From Peptoclostridium sp. (GTDB lineage Bacteria > Bacillota > Clostridia > Peptostreptococcales > Peptostreptococcaceae), in contig NZ_WXFG01000016.1 in NCBI RefSeq assembly GCF_009881055.1, positions 62,001 through 126,000 of the forward strand: 64,000 bases of DNA, read 5' to 3'. The position numbers and the translations under genes are program-made. Below the pieces are notes generated by a model that had not been told where the DNA came from, did not search any database, and saw only the letters and a list, made by a program, of their open reading frames with translations. Positions 47,507 through 56,912 of the stretch are shown here, in pieces (within the stretch, counting starts at the first letter, position 1; each line of letters starts with the position of its first letter).

Positions 47507-48715
47507 ATGAGCATAATAATTAAAAAATTCGGCGGAACATCGCTTGAAAGCATACAGAGGATGAGAAGAGTGGCGGACATAATACAAAGCTGTGTCGACA
47601 GGGGAGACCAGCTTGTAGTAGTAGTTTCCGCAATGGGAAGAAAAGGGGCACCCTACGCGACAGATACACTCATAGGACTGTGCAAGGACATAAGCGGCAG
47701 CGATATCAGCATCAGGGAGATGGACATGCTAATGTCCTGCGGTGAGATTATATCGGGAGCGCTCCTGGTTCATGTGCTAAGAGACTGCGGCATAAGCGCA
47801 GTGCTGCTAAACGGCGCGCAGGCGGGCATAGTAACAGACGACAAGTTTTCGAACGCCAGCGTCCTTGAAGTTGATCCAAAGAGGATTCAAAGTGAGCTGG
47901 AACACGGCAAGGTTGTAATAATCACAGGATTCCAGGGCGTGACCAGGGACGGCGAGGTTACAACTCTTGGAAGAGGCGGAAGCGACACCTCAGCTGTGGT
48001 GATAGGAAGCGCTCTGAATGCAGACGTAGTAGAGATATATACCGATGTAGAGGGAATAATGACGGCCGATCCTAAAATACAGCCGAATGCGCGCACAATA
48101 GAGAGCATAAATTATGATGAGGTATTCCAGATGGCCGAAACCGGAGCCAAGGTAATTCATCCGAGAGCTGTGGAGGTTGCTAAAAACAGCAATATAGTCC
48201 TGAAGATCAAAAACACGCTCAGCGAGGGCGAAGGCACTAGTGTCGGCTACAACAAGGGAAAGGATACTTACAATATGAGCAAGAAGCTTATAACTGCAGT
48301 TGCCAGCAAGGATAACGTTGCTCAAGTCATAGTTAATACAAGCGATATTGGTATTTTCTCCGAAATACTTGACGAGATAAAGGCCCAGGACATAAGCATA
48401 GACATGATCAACTTTTTCATGGTTCAAAAGGCGTTCACGGTAAACAGCGACGAGGTAAGCAAAATAGAGGAGACGCTCAAAAAACATAATGCAGAATATA
48501 CAATTGCTACAGAGTGCTCCAAGGTTACGGTCATAGGAGACAGGATTACAGGCATACCAGGAGTTATGTCACGGATAGTGACAGCTCTGAGCGGGGCGGG
48601 AGTAGACATACTCCAGACTACGGACTCGCATATGACTATATCATGTCTTATAAAGACAGAAGACGTAAAAAAAGCTGTGAATTCACTGCATGATGAGTTC
48701 GCACTTTACATGTAG
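47507..48715 (+). CDS. Aspartate kinase (monofunctional, two ACT domains)
   Basis: A 402-residue aspartokinase. KKFGGTSLESIQRMRRVADI at the N-terminus, GRGGSDTSAVVIGSALNAD and VEIYTDVEGIMTADP are the kinase signatures; two ACT domains follow (about 265-400). It phosphorylates aspartate for lysine, diaminopimelate, threonine and methionine synthesis. ATG 47507 follows ACGGAGGAAA; the frame is open upstream to 47393 but runs through the promoter. Which feedback class (lysine, threonine or diaminopimelate sensitive) cannot be told, so no symbol is given. Confidence 0.93.
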   Translation: MSIIIKKFGGTSLESIQRMRRVADIIQSCVDRGDQLVVVVSAMGRKGAPYATDTLIGLCKDISGSDISIREMDMLMSCGEIISGALLVHVLRDCGISAVLLNGAQAGIVTDDKFSNASVLEVDPKRIQSELEHGKVVIITGFQGVTRDGEVTTLGRGGSDTSAVVIGSALNADVVEIYTDVEGIMTADPKIQPNARTIESINYDEVFQMAETGAKVIHPRAVEVAKNSNIVLKIKNTLSEGEGTSVGYNKGKDTYNMSKKLITAVASKDNVAQVIVNTSDIGIFSEILDEIKAQDISIDMINFFMVQKAFTVNSDEVSKIEETLKKHNAEYTIATECSKVTVIGDRITGIPGVMSRIVTALSGAGVDILQTTDSHMTISCLIKTEDVKKAVNSLHDEFALYM

Positions 48716-48736
48716 ATGCCTTACGGGGTGAACGAA

Positions 48737-50992
48737 TTGAAAAAAAACAGGAAAAGCCAGGAAAGAAAAAAAAGAGGCTCTAAAGAGGTTTCAGGCCGGA
48801 AAAAACACATGCGTCTTGTTGAAGGGTTGGCCCTCTCGTTTTTGGCAATGTTCATGCTGCTAAGCCTCGTGGGCATGGCAACCGGTGAAGTCGGAAACTG
48901 GACAAGGGTGCTGCTTGGAGGAGTGTTCTCTAGCTTTTCAATTGCCGTGCCGTTGCTGCTCATGTGGATAGCTGCCGGAAAGCTTTCTTCGAATATGGAA
49001 AGCATCAAATTCACAAGATACGGGCTTCATTACGTTTTTTTTGGCGGAGCTTTGCTCATATATTGTGTAATAAATTCCCATGGGAATGTTGTCAGCATAG
49101 ACGGTATGGAGGATTTAAGGAAGGCGTTCGTCGCAGGAGAGAGCATGCAGGGCTACGGGCTTGCAGGGCTGGTTGTATCGGCCAGTGTTGTCAGGCTGTT
49201 GGGCAGCGACGGCAGCATGCTTATGGCTGTTTCCATGCTTTTGTTTTCTGTAGCATTCGGATTTGACGTGCCGCTGCTTAAAAAAGCAGCTGGGCTTGCA
49301 AAAGGGACTTTCTCATTCGCAGTCAAATCTGCAATGAAGCTATCGGCTGCTTCGGCGAAACGCAAAAAGACTGCTGCAAAACAAAAGAAGGAAGTTAAGG
49401 CGAGCGAAGCATTTGAGATTGTGGACTTCAAGATAGCGAATTCATCAGATGGCGACGAAGAAGCAATTGGGGCTGCTTCGAATCCCATAGGACAGCTTGA
49501 AGTTGAAGAAGCCGCAGAGAGCAAGAAAGGCCAGACTCAGGCTCGGGAGGAAGATGCAGGCATTGATGCATGCAATCAGCAGATTCAGGCCTGCTACAGC
49601 AACTACAAGGTGCCTTCGGTGGCTATGCTTTGCAAAAATGAAAGCAGGAGCTCGAGCGAGGATAAGGCGGAAATTAAGGATACAGTGAAGATGCTTGAAA
49701 AGACGCTTCAGGATTTTGGAGTAGATGCAAAGGTCAGCCAGGTGAGCATAGGCCCATCCATAACAAGGTATGAAATACAGCCAAAATCCGGAGTCAAGGT
49801 AAGCAAGATAGTAAACCTTTCAGACGACATAGCACTAAATCTTGCGGCGCAGAGCATAAGAATCGAAGCGCCGATACCCGGAAAGTCTGCGGTGGGAATA
49901 GAGGTGCCCAACAAATCAAGGGAGAGCGTTCTGCTTAGAGATATAGTTGAATCAGGCGCCTTCAAGTCTGCAAAATCGAAGCTCAGCTTTGCAATAGGCA
50001 AGGATATTTCCGGAGCTCCTGTTGTTGCAGACATAGCAAAGATGCCTCACATGCTTATTGCAGGAGCCACAGGCGCAGGAAAGAGCGTTTGCGTGAATTC
50101 GCTCATAATGAGCGTGCTTCTAAATGCAAGGCCCGACGAGGTCAAGTTCATAATGATAGATCCAAAGGTGGTGGAGCTAAGCGGCTACAATGGCATACCG
50201 CACCTGCTGATACCTGTAGTGACAGACACAAAGAAAGCGGCCATGGCACTTAATTGGGCTGTATCTGAGATGACAAGGCGATACGGCGTATTCGCCGAAA
50301 ACAATGCAAGGGATATAGAAGGCTACAACCAGAAATCAGAAGAGAAGATGCCTCAGATTATAGTGATAATAGACGAGCTTGCCGATCTTATGATGGCAAG
50401 CCCCAAAGAAGTCGAGGATTCCATTTGCCGCCTTGCACAGATGGCGAGGGCCGCAGGCATGCACCTTGTGATAGCTACTCAAAGACCGTCTGTAGACGTC
50501 ATAACTGGTCTTATTAAGGCCAATATACCATCGCGGATAGCATTTGCAGTATCGTCGGCCACTGATTCAAGGACTATAATTGATTCGGGCGGTGCCGAGA
50601 AGCTCCTTGGGAGAGGCGACATGCTGTTTTATCCGGTAGGACAAAGCAAGCCCACAAGAGTCCAGGGAGCATTTGTGGACGAAAGCGAAATCAAGAGTGT
50701 CGTGGAATTCGTAAAATGCCAGGATTTCAGAGAAGACTCGGAATCGGGCGCAGTCTCGCAGGAAATAGAAAGCATGGCCGCGTCAGACGAAGAATTCGAG
50801 GACGAGCTCATGTCAGAAGCCATAGAACTCGTAATATCATCAAATCAGGCGTCCGCCTCAATGCTTCAAAGAAGGCTCCGTGTAGGCTTCAACAGGGCGG
50901 CGCGGATGATAGAGGAAATGGAGAAAAAAGGCATAATTGGGCCCAGCGAGGGAAGCAGGCCAAGGAGAGTGCTCCGTGCAAGAGAGGACTAG
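48737..50992 (+). CDS. ftsK: DNA translocase FtsK/SpoIIIE
   Basis: A 751-residue translocase. Basic N-terminus, four membrane segments (about 30-185), a linker rich in Lys, Ala and Glu, then the motor with Walker [19 protein letters not shown] (about 440), Walker [15 protein letters not shown] and the arginine-rich [20 protein letters not shown]. The C-terminal gamma winged helix ([19 protein letters not shown]) binds chromosome orienting sequences. TTG 48737 after ACGGGGTG is a better start than ATG 48716, which has no ribosome site. Whether it serves division or sporulation is not decided by sequence alone. Confidence 0.94.
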   Translation: MKKNRKSQERKKRGSKEVSGRKKHMRLVEGLALSFLAMFMLLSLVGMATGEVGNWTRVLLGGVFSSFSIAVPLLLMWIAAGKLSSNMESIKFTRYGLHYVFFGGALLIYCVINSHGNVVSIDGMEDLRKAFVAGESMQGYGLAGLVVSASVVRLLGSDGSMLMAVSMLLFSVAFGFDVPLLKKAAGLAKGTFSFAVKSAMKLSAASAKRKKTAAKQKKEVKASEAFEIVDFKIANSSDGDEEAIGAASNPIGQLEVEEAAESKKGQTQAREEDAGIDACNQQIQACYSNYKVPSVAMLCKNESRSSSEDKAEIKDTVKMLEKTLQDFGVDAKVSQVSIGPSITRYEIQPKSGVKVSKIVNLSDDIALNLAAQSIRIEAPIPGKSAVGIEVPNKSRESVLLRDIVESGAFKSAKSKLSFAIGKDISGAPVVADIAKMPHMLIAGATGAGKSVCVNSLIMSVLLNARPDEVKFIMIDPKVVELSGYNGIPHLLIPVVTDTKKAAMALNWAVSEMTRRYGVFAENNARDIEGYNQKSEEKMPQIIVIIDELADLMMASPKEVEDSICRLAQMARAAGMHLVIATQRPSVDVITGLIKANIPSRIAFAVSSATDSRTIIDSGGAEKLLGRGDMLFYPVGQSKPTRVQGAFVDESEIKSVVEFVKCQDFREDSESGAVSQEIESMAASDEEFEDELMSEAIELVISSNQASASMLQRRLRVGFNRAARMIEEMEKKGIIGPSEGSRPRRVLRARED

Positions 50993-51015
50993 GCATATTT
51001 GGAAGGTGGTTAATT

Positions 51016-52068
51016 TTGAAAAGCAAGATTATAGAAATAGAAGAGGCTCTCAGGCTTGATAATTGCATATTCATAGATGTAAGATCCCCTGGCGAGTATA
51101 ATGACAACAGGATAATGAATGCGAGAAATCTCCCTCTTTTAGACGATGAAGAGAGAAAGATTGTCGGAACTCTCTACAAGAACGCCGGCAAGGAGAATGC
51201 AGTGGAGATGGGACTAGAGCTTGTATCACCAAAGCTATCAGAATACTATAAGCAGTTTGCCGATATAGCAAATGAATACGATAACGTAGTAGTATACTGC
51301 TCAAGAGGAGGCATGCGCAGCAAGTCTGTTGTAGAGCTTATGAACTCAACAGGCATGAGTGTCATGCAGCTGAAAGGCGGCTACAAGTCATACAGAAATT
51401 ATGTCATTGAATATCTAAGCAGCGCTGCGCAGCGCAATAAGTTCATAGTGCTCCACGGCCTGACAGGTGTAGGTAAGACGGAGTTGCTTAAGCTGCTTCA
51501 GGAGGAGGGACTTTGCGTGCTGGATCTTGAGGAGCTTGCAAAAAACTGCGGCTCAGTTTTCGGCCACATATGCTATCTGGAAGATCCGCCTTCGCAGAAG
51601 CTGTTTGAGACGGCTATATTCGATGTAATATATAACTCAAGCGACAAGTATATTTTTACTGAAAGCGAAAGCAAGAGAGTGGGCAGCGTGATGCTGCCAA
51701 ACGAAATCTACGAAATGATAGTGAGCCATGAGTCGCTTCACATACTGCTTGAGGCAAGCCCTGCGGACAGGACAAAGAGGCTTGTGGACCAGTATGTAAG
51801 ACTGAGCCTCAAGGACGACGACAAGCTGATGGAATCCATCGGTTATCTTAGAAAGCGAATGGGCAACGAAAAGGTGGATTTTCTGCTCGAGTGCATAGAG
51901 GCAAAGGACTACAGCTCGGCAGTAGAAAAGCTAATCGAGGAATACTATGATCCGATGTACAACTATTCAATAGACAAGTACAAATACGACGCTTTCATAA
52001 ACACTGACGACATTGACAGCGCGCTTAGAAGTCTTAGGGACTTCAGGGCGTCGCTATCTAATTCATAA
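51016..52068 (+). CDS. mnmH: tRNA 2-selenouridine synthase MnmH (SelU)
   Basis: A 350-residue protein with an N-terminal rhodanese domain (FIDVRSPGEYNDNRIMNARNLP) and its catalytic cysteine in VVYCSRGGMRS (about C95), then a P-loop domain with LHGLTGVGKTELLKLL (about 146-161). This pairing is specific to MnmH, which replaces sulfur by selenium in 2-thiouridine at the tRNA wobble position, using selenophosphate, via a geranylated intermediate. The start is TTG 51016 after GGAAGGTGG; the open frame before it overlaps ftsK. It implies that selD lies elsewhere in the genome. Confidence 0.93.
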   Translation: MKSKIIEIEEALRLDNCIFIDVRSPGEYNDNRIMNARNLPLLDDEERKIVGTLYKNAGKENAVEMGLELVSPKLSEYYKQFADIANEYDNVVVYCSRGGMRSKSVVELMNSTGMSVMQLKGGYKSYRNYVIEYLSSAAQRNKFIVLHGLTGVGKTELLKLLQEEGLCVLDLEELAKNCGSVFGHICYLEDPPSQKLFETAIFDVIYNSSDKYIFTESESKRVGSVMLPNEIYEMIVSHESLHILLEASPADRTKRLVDQYVRLSLKDDDKLMESIGYLRKRMGNEKVDFLLECIEAKDYSSAVEKLIEEYYDPMYNYSIDKYKYDAFINTDDIDSALRSLRDFRASLSNS

Positions 52069-52081
52069 GAAGGAGAAGATT

Positions 52082-53404
52082 ATGTACAAAATTGCAATTG
52101 AATCGTTGGGATGTTCAAAAAACCTGAACGACTCGGAGATTATGGCCGGGATTCTGGAAAAAAACGGCTACATACTTACGGATAAGTTCGAAACAGCTGA
52201 TATAATAGTAGTAAATACCTGCGGCTTCATTGAATCTGCCAAGGAAGAGTCTATTGACACTATACTTGAAATGGCGGATTACAAAAAAAGCGGATCGCTC
52301 AAATATCTCATAGTAACAGGCTGCATGGCCCAAAGGTACAGCGAGCAGCTGCTGGGCGAGATACCTGAAATTGACCTTGTTATGGGCACCACAAGCTTTC
52401 CTCAGATAGCACAGGCAATAGAAGGTCTCGACAGGCAAGGCAAAACAAGCATAATAGAAGACATAGACAAGGACATAGCTGAAAATCTGCCCAAGAAAAA
52501 GCTTACTCCAGATTATATGGCGTATGTGAAAATAGCAGAGGGCTGCGACAACAAATGCACATACTGCATAATCCCCAAGCTCAGGGGGAAATACAGGAGC
52601 AGAAGGCTCGAGGACATAGTGTCAGAGTCAGAAGAGCTTGCCAAGTCAGGAGTAAAAGAAATCATACTAATTGCGCAGGATACCTCGAGATACGGAACCG
52701 ACATATACGGCAAAAAAACGCTCCCGGAGCTGCTTAGAAGACTTTCGAAAATTGAAGCCATCGAGTGGATAAGGGTACTCTACACATATCCCGAGGAGAT
52801 AGACAATGAGCTCATAGACGCGGTAAAAAGCAGCAGCAAGATATGCAGCTACTTCGACATGCCTGTTCAGCACAGCAGCAACAGGATACTGAAGCTAATG
52901 AACAGAAAAACGACACGGGAGGACATGCTTGATAAAATCAGCATGATAAGAAAAGCCCTGCCGGATGCAGTGATAAGGACAACTCTCATAGTGGGCTTCC
53001 CTCAAGAAAGCAGCGAGGATTTCGAGGACCTCAAGGATTTTGTAAGAGAGGCAAAGTTCGACAGGCTCGGAGCGTTCACATACTCCAAGGAAGAGGGCAC
53101 AGCGGCAGCCAATTTGAGCGGACAGGTTGACGAAGATGAAAAGCTTGCAAGAAGAGAGGAAATAATGCTGCTGCAGCAGGAAATCTCGCTTGAAAACAAC
53201 ATGAAAAGAGTTGGGGAGACCTGCAGGGCCTTGGTGGAGGAACAGCTCGAAGAGGGGCTGTATTCAGCAAGAAGCCAGAAGGAGGCGCCCGAAATAGACG
53301 GCCTTGTATATGTAAAGGCAAACCATGAGCTCCAGGTTGGAAGCATGGTCGATGTGAGAATAGTGCAGGCTACAGAATATGATGTCATGGGGGAAACGAT
53401 ATGA
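52082..53404 (+). CDS. rimO: Ribosomal protein S12 methylthiotransferase RimO
   Basis: A 440-residue radical SAM methylthiotransferase. The N-terminal UPF0004 domain has ESLGCSKNLNDSEIMAGIL with the first cluster cysteine, the radical SAM motif is GCDNKCTYCIIPKLRGKYRS (about 155-174), and a C-terminal TRAM domain follows. The SLGCSKN form is typical of RimO, in contrast with the YGCQMN form of MiaB. ATG 52082 follows AAGGAGAAG. It overlaps pgsA by 4 bases (ATGA). Confidence 0.95.
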   Translation: MYKIAIESLGCSKNLNDSEIMAGILEKNGYILTDKFETADIIVVNTCGFIESAKEESIDTILEMADYKKSGSLKYLIVTGCMAQRYSEQLLGEIPEIDLVMGTTSFPQIAQAIEGLDRQGKTSIIEDIDKDIAENLPKKKLTPDYMAYVKIAEGCDNKCTYCIIPKLRGKYRSRRLEDIVSESEELAKSGVKEIILIAQDTSRYGTDIYGKKTLPELLRRLSKIEAIEWIRVLYTYPEEIDNELIDAVKSSSKICSYFDMPVQHSSNRILKLMNRKTTREDMLDKISMIRKALPDAVIRTTLIVGFPQESSEDFEDLKDFVREAKFDRLGAFTYSKEEGTAAANLSGQVDEDEKLARREEIMLLQQEISLENNMKRVGETCRALVEEQLEEGLYSARSQKEAPEIDGLVYVKANHELQVGSMVDVRIVQATEYDVMGETI

Positions 53405-53910
53405 ACTTGGCAAACAAGCTGACCATTTTCAGAATGGCCCTTGTACCGGTATTCATGATAATAATGCTGTCTGACTTTAGATACTCGATGTATATGGCCG
53501 CTGTTATTTTTGGCATAGCGTCGTTTACGGATTTTCTAGATGGTTATATAGCCAGAAAGTACAACATGATAACCAACTTCGGAAAGCTTATGGATCCTCT
53601 GGCTGACAAGGTGCTTGTATCGGCTGCACTCATAACCATGGTGGAGATTGGAATGCTCTCATCATGGATACCTGTAATAATAATATCCAGGGAGTTCACA
53701 ATAAGCATAATAAGGGCCATAGCGGCATCCTCCGGAGTGGTAATAGCGGCCAGCCAGTGGGGGAAGGCAAAGACTATATCCCAGATTGCAGCCATACTCA
53801 TGATGCTGCTTGGCGTTCCAGGAGGCATATATGTAATGTGGCTTGCAGCCATACTGACAGTATACTCGGGATACGACTATATAAAGCTGAACAAGGCAAT
53901 AATAGGCTAG
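53401..53910 (+). CDS. pgsA: CDP-diacylglycerol-glycerol-3-phosphate phosphatidyltransferase
   Basis: A 169-residue integral membrane CDP-alcohol phosphatidyltransferase with the signature DGYIARKYNMITNFGKLMDP followed by LADK (DGxxAR...G...D...D). It makes phosphatidylglycerol phosphate, using the CDP-diacylglycerol that CdsA provides. The ATG overlaps the rimO stop. Confidence 0.95.
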   Translation: MNLANKLTIFRMALVPVFMIIMLSDFRYSMYMAAVIFGIASFTDFLDGYIARKYNMITNFGKLMDPLADKVLVSAALITMVEIGMLSSWIPVIIISREFTISIIRAIAASSGVVIAASQWGKAKTISQIAAILMMLLGVPGGIYVMWLAAILTVYSGYDYIKLNKAIIG

Positions 53911-53917
53911 ACCTGAT

Positions 53918-53953
53918 AATCCCTCCTGAAATCCAGGGGGGATTTGTATTTTG
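53918..53953 (+). terminator. Intrinsic terminator after pgsA
   Basis: Stem AATCCCTCCTG (53918-53928) with CAGGGGGGATT (53934-53944; one G-T pair), 5-base loop, followed by TGTATTTTG. It separates pgsA from the recA promoter. Confidence 0.85.
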
Positions 53954-53972
53954 TATAATAGCCAAGGAAGGC

Positions 53973-54001
53973 TTGACTCAAACGGGAGCATACGATATAA
54001 T
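53973..54001 (+). promoter_or_regulatory. Promoter of recA
   Basis: -35 TTGACT (53973-53978) and -10 TATAAT (53996-54001) with a 17-base spacer. The start point would fall in the LexA box just downstream. Confidence 0.88.
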
Positions 54002-54007
54002 CAAATC

Positions 54008-54021
54008 AGAACGTTTGTTCT
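54008..54021 (+). promoter_or_regulatory. LexA (SOS) box of recA
   Basis: AGAACGTTTGTTCT fits the Gram-positive SOS box pattern GAAC-N4-GTTC. It lies 6 bases after the -10 box, where bound LexA would block transcription; cleavage of LexA after DNA damage would release recA. Confidence 0.85.
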
Positions 54022-54046
54022 CATTGATTATAAAGAGGTGAATAAA

Positions 54047-55096
54047 ATGGATGAAAAGAGAAAAGCTCTAGATAGTGCCATTGCTCAAATAGAAAAGGAT
54101 TTTGGAAAAGGTTCCATAATGAAGCTGGGTGCGGATTCCAAGCTCAACGTGGAAGCCGTGCCTACAGGTTCACTTGGACTTGACATAGCTATAGGGATAG
54201 GCGGAGTGCCAAGAGGAAGGGTAGTGGAGATCTACGGTCCGGAATCTTCTGGTAAGACAACTGTTTCACTCCACATAATAGCTGAAGCCCAAAAAAAGGG
54301 AGGCATAACAGCGTTCATAGATGCGGAGCATGCTCTTGACCCAGTGTATGCAAGGAACCTTGGAGTGGATCTGGACAACCTTGTTATTTCCCAGCCAGAC
54401 ACGGGAGAACAGGCCCTTGAGATCACGGAGGCTCTTGTAAGAAGCGGAGCCATAGACGTAATAGTTGTGGACTCGGTAGCAGCACTAGTGCCTAGAGCCG
54501 AAATAGAGGGCGACATGGGCGATTCCCATATGGGCCTTCAGGCAAGACTTATGTCACAGGCGCTCAGGAAGCTGGCAGGCGCCATGAACAAATCAAACTG
54601 TTCGGCCATATTCATAAACCAGCTAAGGGAAAAAATAGGCGTGATGTTTGGAAATCCGGAGACAACTACCGGCGGAAGGGCGCTAAAGTTTTATTCTTCT
54701 GTAAGGCTTGACGTAAGAAGGATAGAGGCTATAAAGCAGGGCGACGAGGTTATAGGAAACAGGACGAGGGTCAAGGTAGTAAAGAATAAGGTAGCGCCGC
54801 CTTTCAAGCAGTGCGAGTTCGACATAATGTACGGAGAAGGCATATCCAAGATAGGCGAGATACTGGACATAGGTGCTGAAATAGACGTGGTAAACAAGTC
54901 GGGGTCATGGTACAGCTATAACGATGTAAAGCTTGGCCAAGGCAGAGAAAATTCCAAGAAATTCCTCATGGACAACAAGGAGATAGCCGACGAGATTGAA
55001 CATGCAATAAGAGTCCATTTTGATCTGGAGAAAGACGAGCAGACGCCTGCGAAAGACAAGGAAACAAAAGACAAGAAGGCAGCTGAAATATCATAA
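54047..55096 (+). CDS. recA: Recombinase RecA
   Basis: A 349-residue RecA. It has [13 protein letters not shown], Walker [14 protein letters not shown] (about 64-76), the [19 protein letters not shown] block, [20 protein letters not shown] and loop L2 [21 protein letters not shown] lysine- and glutamate-rich C-terminal tail is present. ATG 54047 follows AAGAGGTGAAT; the frame upstream includes the promoter and is not coding. It acts in homologous recombination and LexA cleavage. Confidence 0.97.
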   Translation: MDEKRKALDSAIAQIEKDFGKGSIMKLGADSKLNVEAVPTGSLGLDIAIGIGGVPRGRVVEIYGPESSGKTTVSLHIIAEAQKKGGITAFIDAEHALDPVYARNLGVDLDNLVISQPDTGEQALEITEALVRSGAIDVIVVDSVAALVPRAEIEGDMGDSHMGLQARLMSQALRKLAGAMNKSNCSAIFINQLREKIGVMFGNPETTTGGRALKFYSSVRLDVRRIEAIKQGDEVIGNRTRVKVVKNKVAPPFKQCEFDIMYGEGISKIGEILDIGAEIDVVNKSGSWYSYNDVKLGQGRENSKKFLMDNKEIADEIEHAIRVHFDLEKDEQTPAKDKETKDKKAAEIS

Positions 55097-55112
55097 AATT
55101 TCTTATGGAATA

Positions 55113-55158
55113 CAGAACAAAGGACTGCGGAGCAATTACTATGCAGTCCTTTGTTCTG
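55113..55158 (+). terminator. Strong hairpin after recA
   Basis: A perfect 16-bp stem CAGAACAAAGGACTGC (55113-55128) with its exact reverse complement (55143-55158), loop of 14. No T run follows it directly; the descending arm itself is T-rich (CCTTTGTTCT). Termination or 3'-end protection of the recA mRNA is likely. Confidence 0.7.
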
Positions 55159-55174
55159 CCATATTCTGTATAAC

Positions 55175-55203
55175 TTGACACTTTAATAAAAAAATTATAC
55201 AAT
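55175..55203 (+). promoter_or_regulatory. Promoter of rny
   Basis: Perfect -35 TTGACA (55175-55180) and -10 TACAAT (55198-55203) with a 17-base spacer, about 100 bases before rny. The leader between them (55210-55295) shows no strong structure. Confidence 0.88.
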
Positions 55204-55301
55204 ATGTTTAGCGTAAGCTGAATCAAAAGCTGTCAGCATAGGCTGTAACAGTGATTCTAACTTGATAATGAAACGTAACTTGGAAAAAAAGAAAGCAGGA
55301 G

Positions 55302-56852
55302 GTGGATAACATTAGCGTAATTGATTTAGTAGCAGCGGCTTTAGCTGGAACCGGAATAGGTGGCTTTGCAGGATATATAATGAGAAAGAATGTTGCCGAA
55401 AAGAAAATTGGCTCTGCAGAGGAAGTAGCTAAAAAGATAATTGAGGACTCTAAGCAGGAAGCTGTAACTATAAAAAAGGAAAAGCTTTTGGAGGCTAAAG
55501 AGGAGATTCACAGACAAAGAAGTGAAAGCGAAAGAGAAATCAAGGACAGAAGAAACGAGCTTCAGAGGTTCGAAAGAAGGATTATCCAAAAGGAAGAGAC
55601 TCTTGACAAGAAGCTTGACAACGTAGAAAAGAAGGAAGATCAGCTTAAGAGCAAATTCAAGGATGTCCAGGACAAAGAGGCTGAGGTTGAGGCAGTAAAG
55701 CAGCAGCAGCTTGAAAAGCTGGAAAGTCTTTCGGGCCTTTCTTCTGATCAGGCAAGGGAGCTCATACTCACAAACGCAGAGAGAAAAACAAGACACGAGA
55801 TGTCCATAATGATGAAGGACATAGAGCACCAGGCTAAGGACGAGGCTGACAAGAAGGCAAGAGAAATAATAACGCAGGCCATCCAAAGATGCGCAGCTGA
55901 CCACGTGGCTGAGACGACAGTAACTGTTGTCAACCTTCCAAACGATGAAATGAAGGGAAGGATAATAGGAAGAGAGGGCAGAAACATACGTACTCTCGAA
56001 ACCCTAACGGGCATAGATCTTATAATAGATGACACTCCTGAGGCAGTAATACTCTCAGGCTTCGACCCTATTAGAAGGGAAGTAGCAAGAATAGCTCTTG
56101 AAAAGCTTATAGTTGACGGAAGAATTCACCCTGCCAGGATAGAAGAAATGATAGAGAAGGCAAAAAGGGAAGTCGACGAGACTATAAAGGAAGAGGGCGA
56201 AAAGGCGACATTCGAAACAGGTGTCCACGGAGTGCACCCTGAGCTTATAAAGCTCATAGGAAGGCTGAAATACAGGACAAGCTACGGCCAAAACGCGCTC
56301 AAGCACGCCATAGAGGTTTCGCACCTAGCGGGCATAATGGCGTCAGAGCTTGGTGCAGACGTGAAGCTTGCCAAGAGAGCCGGACTTCTGCATGACATAG
56401 GCAAGGCTGTAGACCACGAAATAGAAGGAACACACGTAGAGATCGGAATGGATCTTCTAAGAAAGTACAGGGAATCCAAGGAAGTAATTCATGCCATGTC
56501 TACTCACCACGGCGACTATGAAGCTGAAAGTGTTGAAGCTGTGCTGGTGACAGCCGCAGATGCAGTATCAGCAGCAAGACCTGGAGCCAGAAGAGAAACG
56601 CTCGAGTCATATATAAAGAGATTAGAAAAGCTTGAGGAGATATGCGATTCATTCGAAGGAGTCGACAAGTCATTTGCAATACAGGCGGGCAGAGAGGTAA
56701 GAATAATAGTCAAGCCTGAGGTTGTTGCGGATGAGGAGATATATCTGATGGCTAAGGAAGTTACATCGAGAATCGAAAATGAACTGGAATATCCAGGTCA
56801 GATAAAGGTCAATGTAATAAGAGAGAGCAGGGCAATAGAATACGCAAAATAA
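55302..56852 (+). CDS. rny: Ribonuclease Y
   Basis: A 516-residue RNase Y (513 if it starts at ATT 55311). It has an N-terminal membrane segment ([20 protein letters not shown]), a long coiled coil (about 30-190), a KH domain with [19 protein letters not shown] (about 222-240) and an HD domain with the metal motif [12 protein letters not shown] (about 361-372). It is the main initiating endonuclease of mRNA decay in many Firmicutes. The only conventional start, GTG 55302, lies inside the AGGAGGTG ribosome site, which is odd. A terminator follows. Confidence 0.94.
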   Translation: MDNISVIDLVAAALAGTGIGGFAGYIMRKNVAEKKIGSAEEVAKKIIEDSKQEAVTIKKEKLLEAKEEIHRQRSESEREIKDRRNELQRFERRIIQKEETLDKKLDNVEKKEDQLKSKFKDVQDKEAEVEAVKQQQLEKLESLSGLSSDQARELILTNAERKTRHEMSIMMKDIEHQAKDEADKKAREIITQAIQRCAADHVAETTVTVVNLPNDEMKGRIIGREGRNIRTLETLTGIDLIIDDTPEAVILSGFDPIRREVARIALEKLIVDGRIHPARIEEMIEKAKREVDETIKEEGEKATFETGVHGVHPELIKLIGRLKYRTSYGQNALKHAIEVSHLAGIMASELGADVKLAKRAGLLHDIGKAVDHEIEGTHVEIGMDLLRKYRESKEVIHAMSTHHGDYEAESVEAVLVTAADAVSAARPGARRETLESYIKRLEKLEEICDSFEGVDKSFAIQAGREVRIIVKPEVVADEEIYLMAKEVTSRIENELEYPGQIKVNVIRESRAIEYAK

Positions 56853-56861
56853 ATGCAAAGC

Positions 56862-56891
56862 AAAAGCAGCCGAAAAACCGGCTGCTTTTTT
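56862..56891 (+). terminator. Bidirectional intrinsic terminator between rny and uppP
   Basis: Stem AAAGCAGCCG with CGGCTGCTTT (56863-56888), 6-base loop, with a T run on the plus side and an A run on the other side. It can serve rny on the plus strand and uppP on the minus strand, which converge here. Confidence 0.9.
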
Positions 56892-56912
56892 GTACGGTAT
56901 TTATTGATTGTT

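Noticed and set aside
53951-54046. N-terminal extension of RecA from the open frame upstream of 54047
   Set aside because: It runs through the promoter and LexA box; RecA family proteins start at the ATG at 54047, which has a ribosome site.
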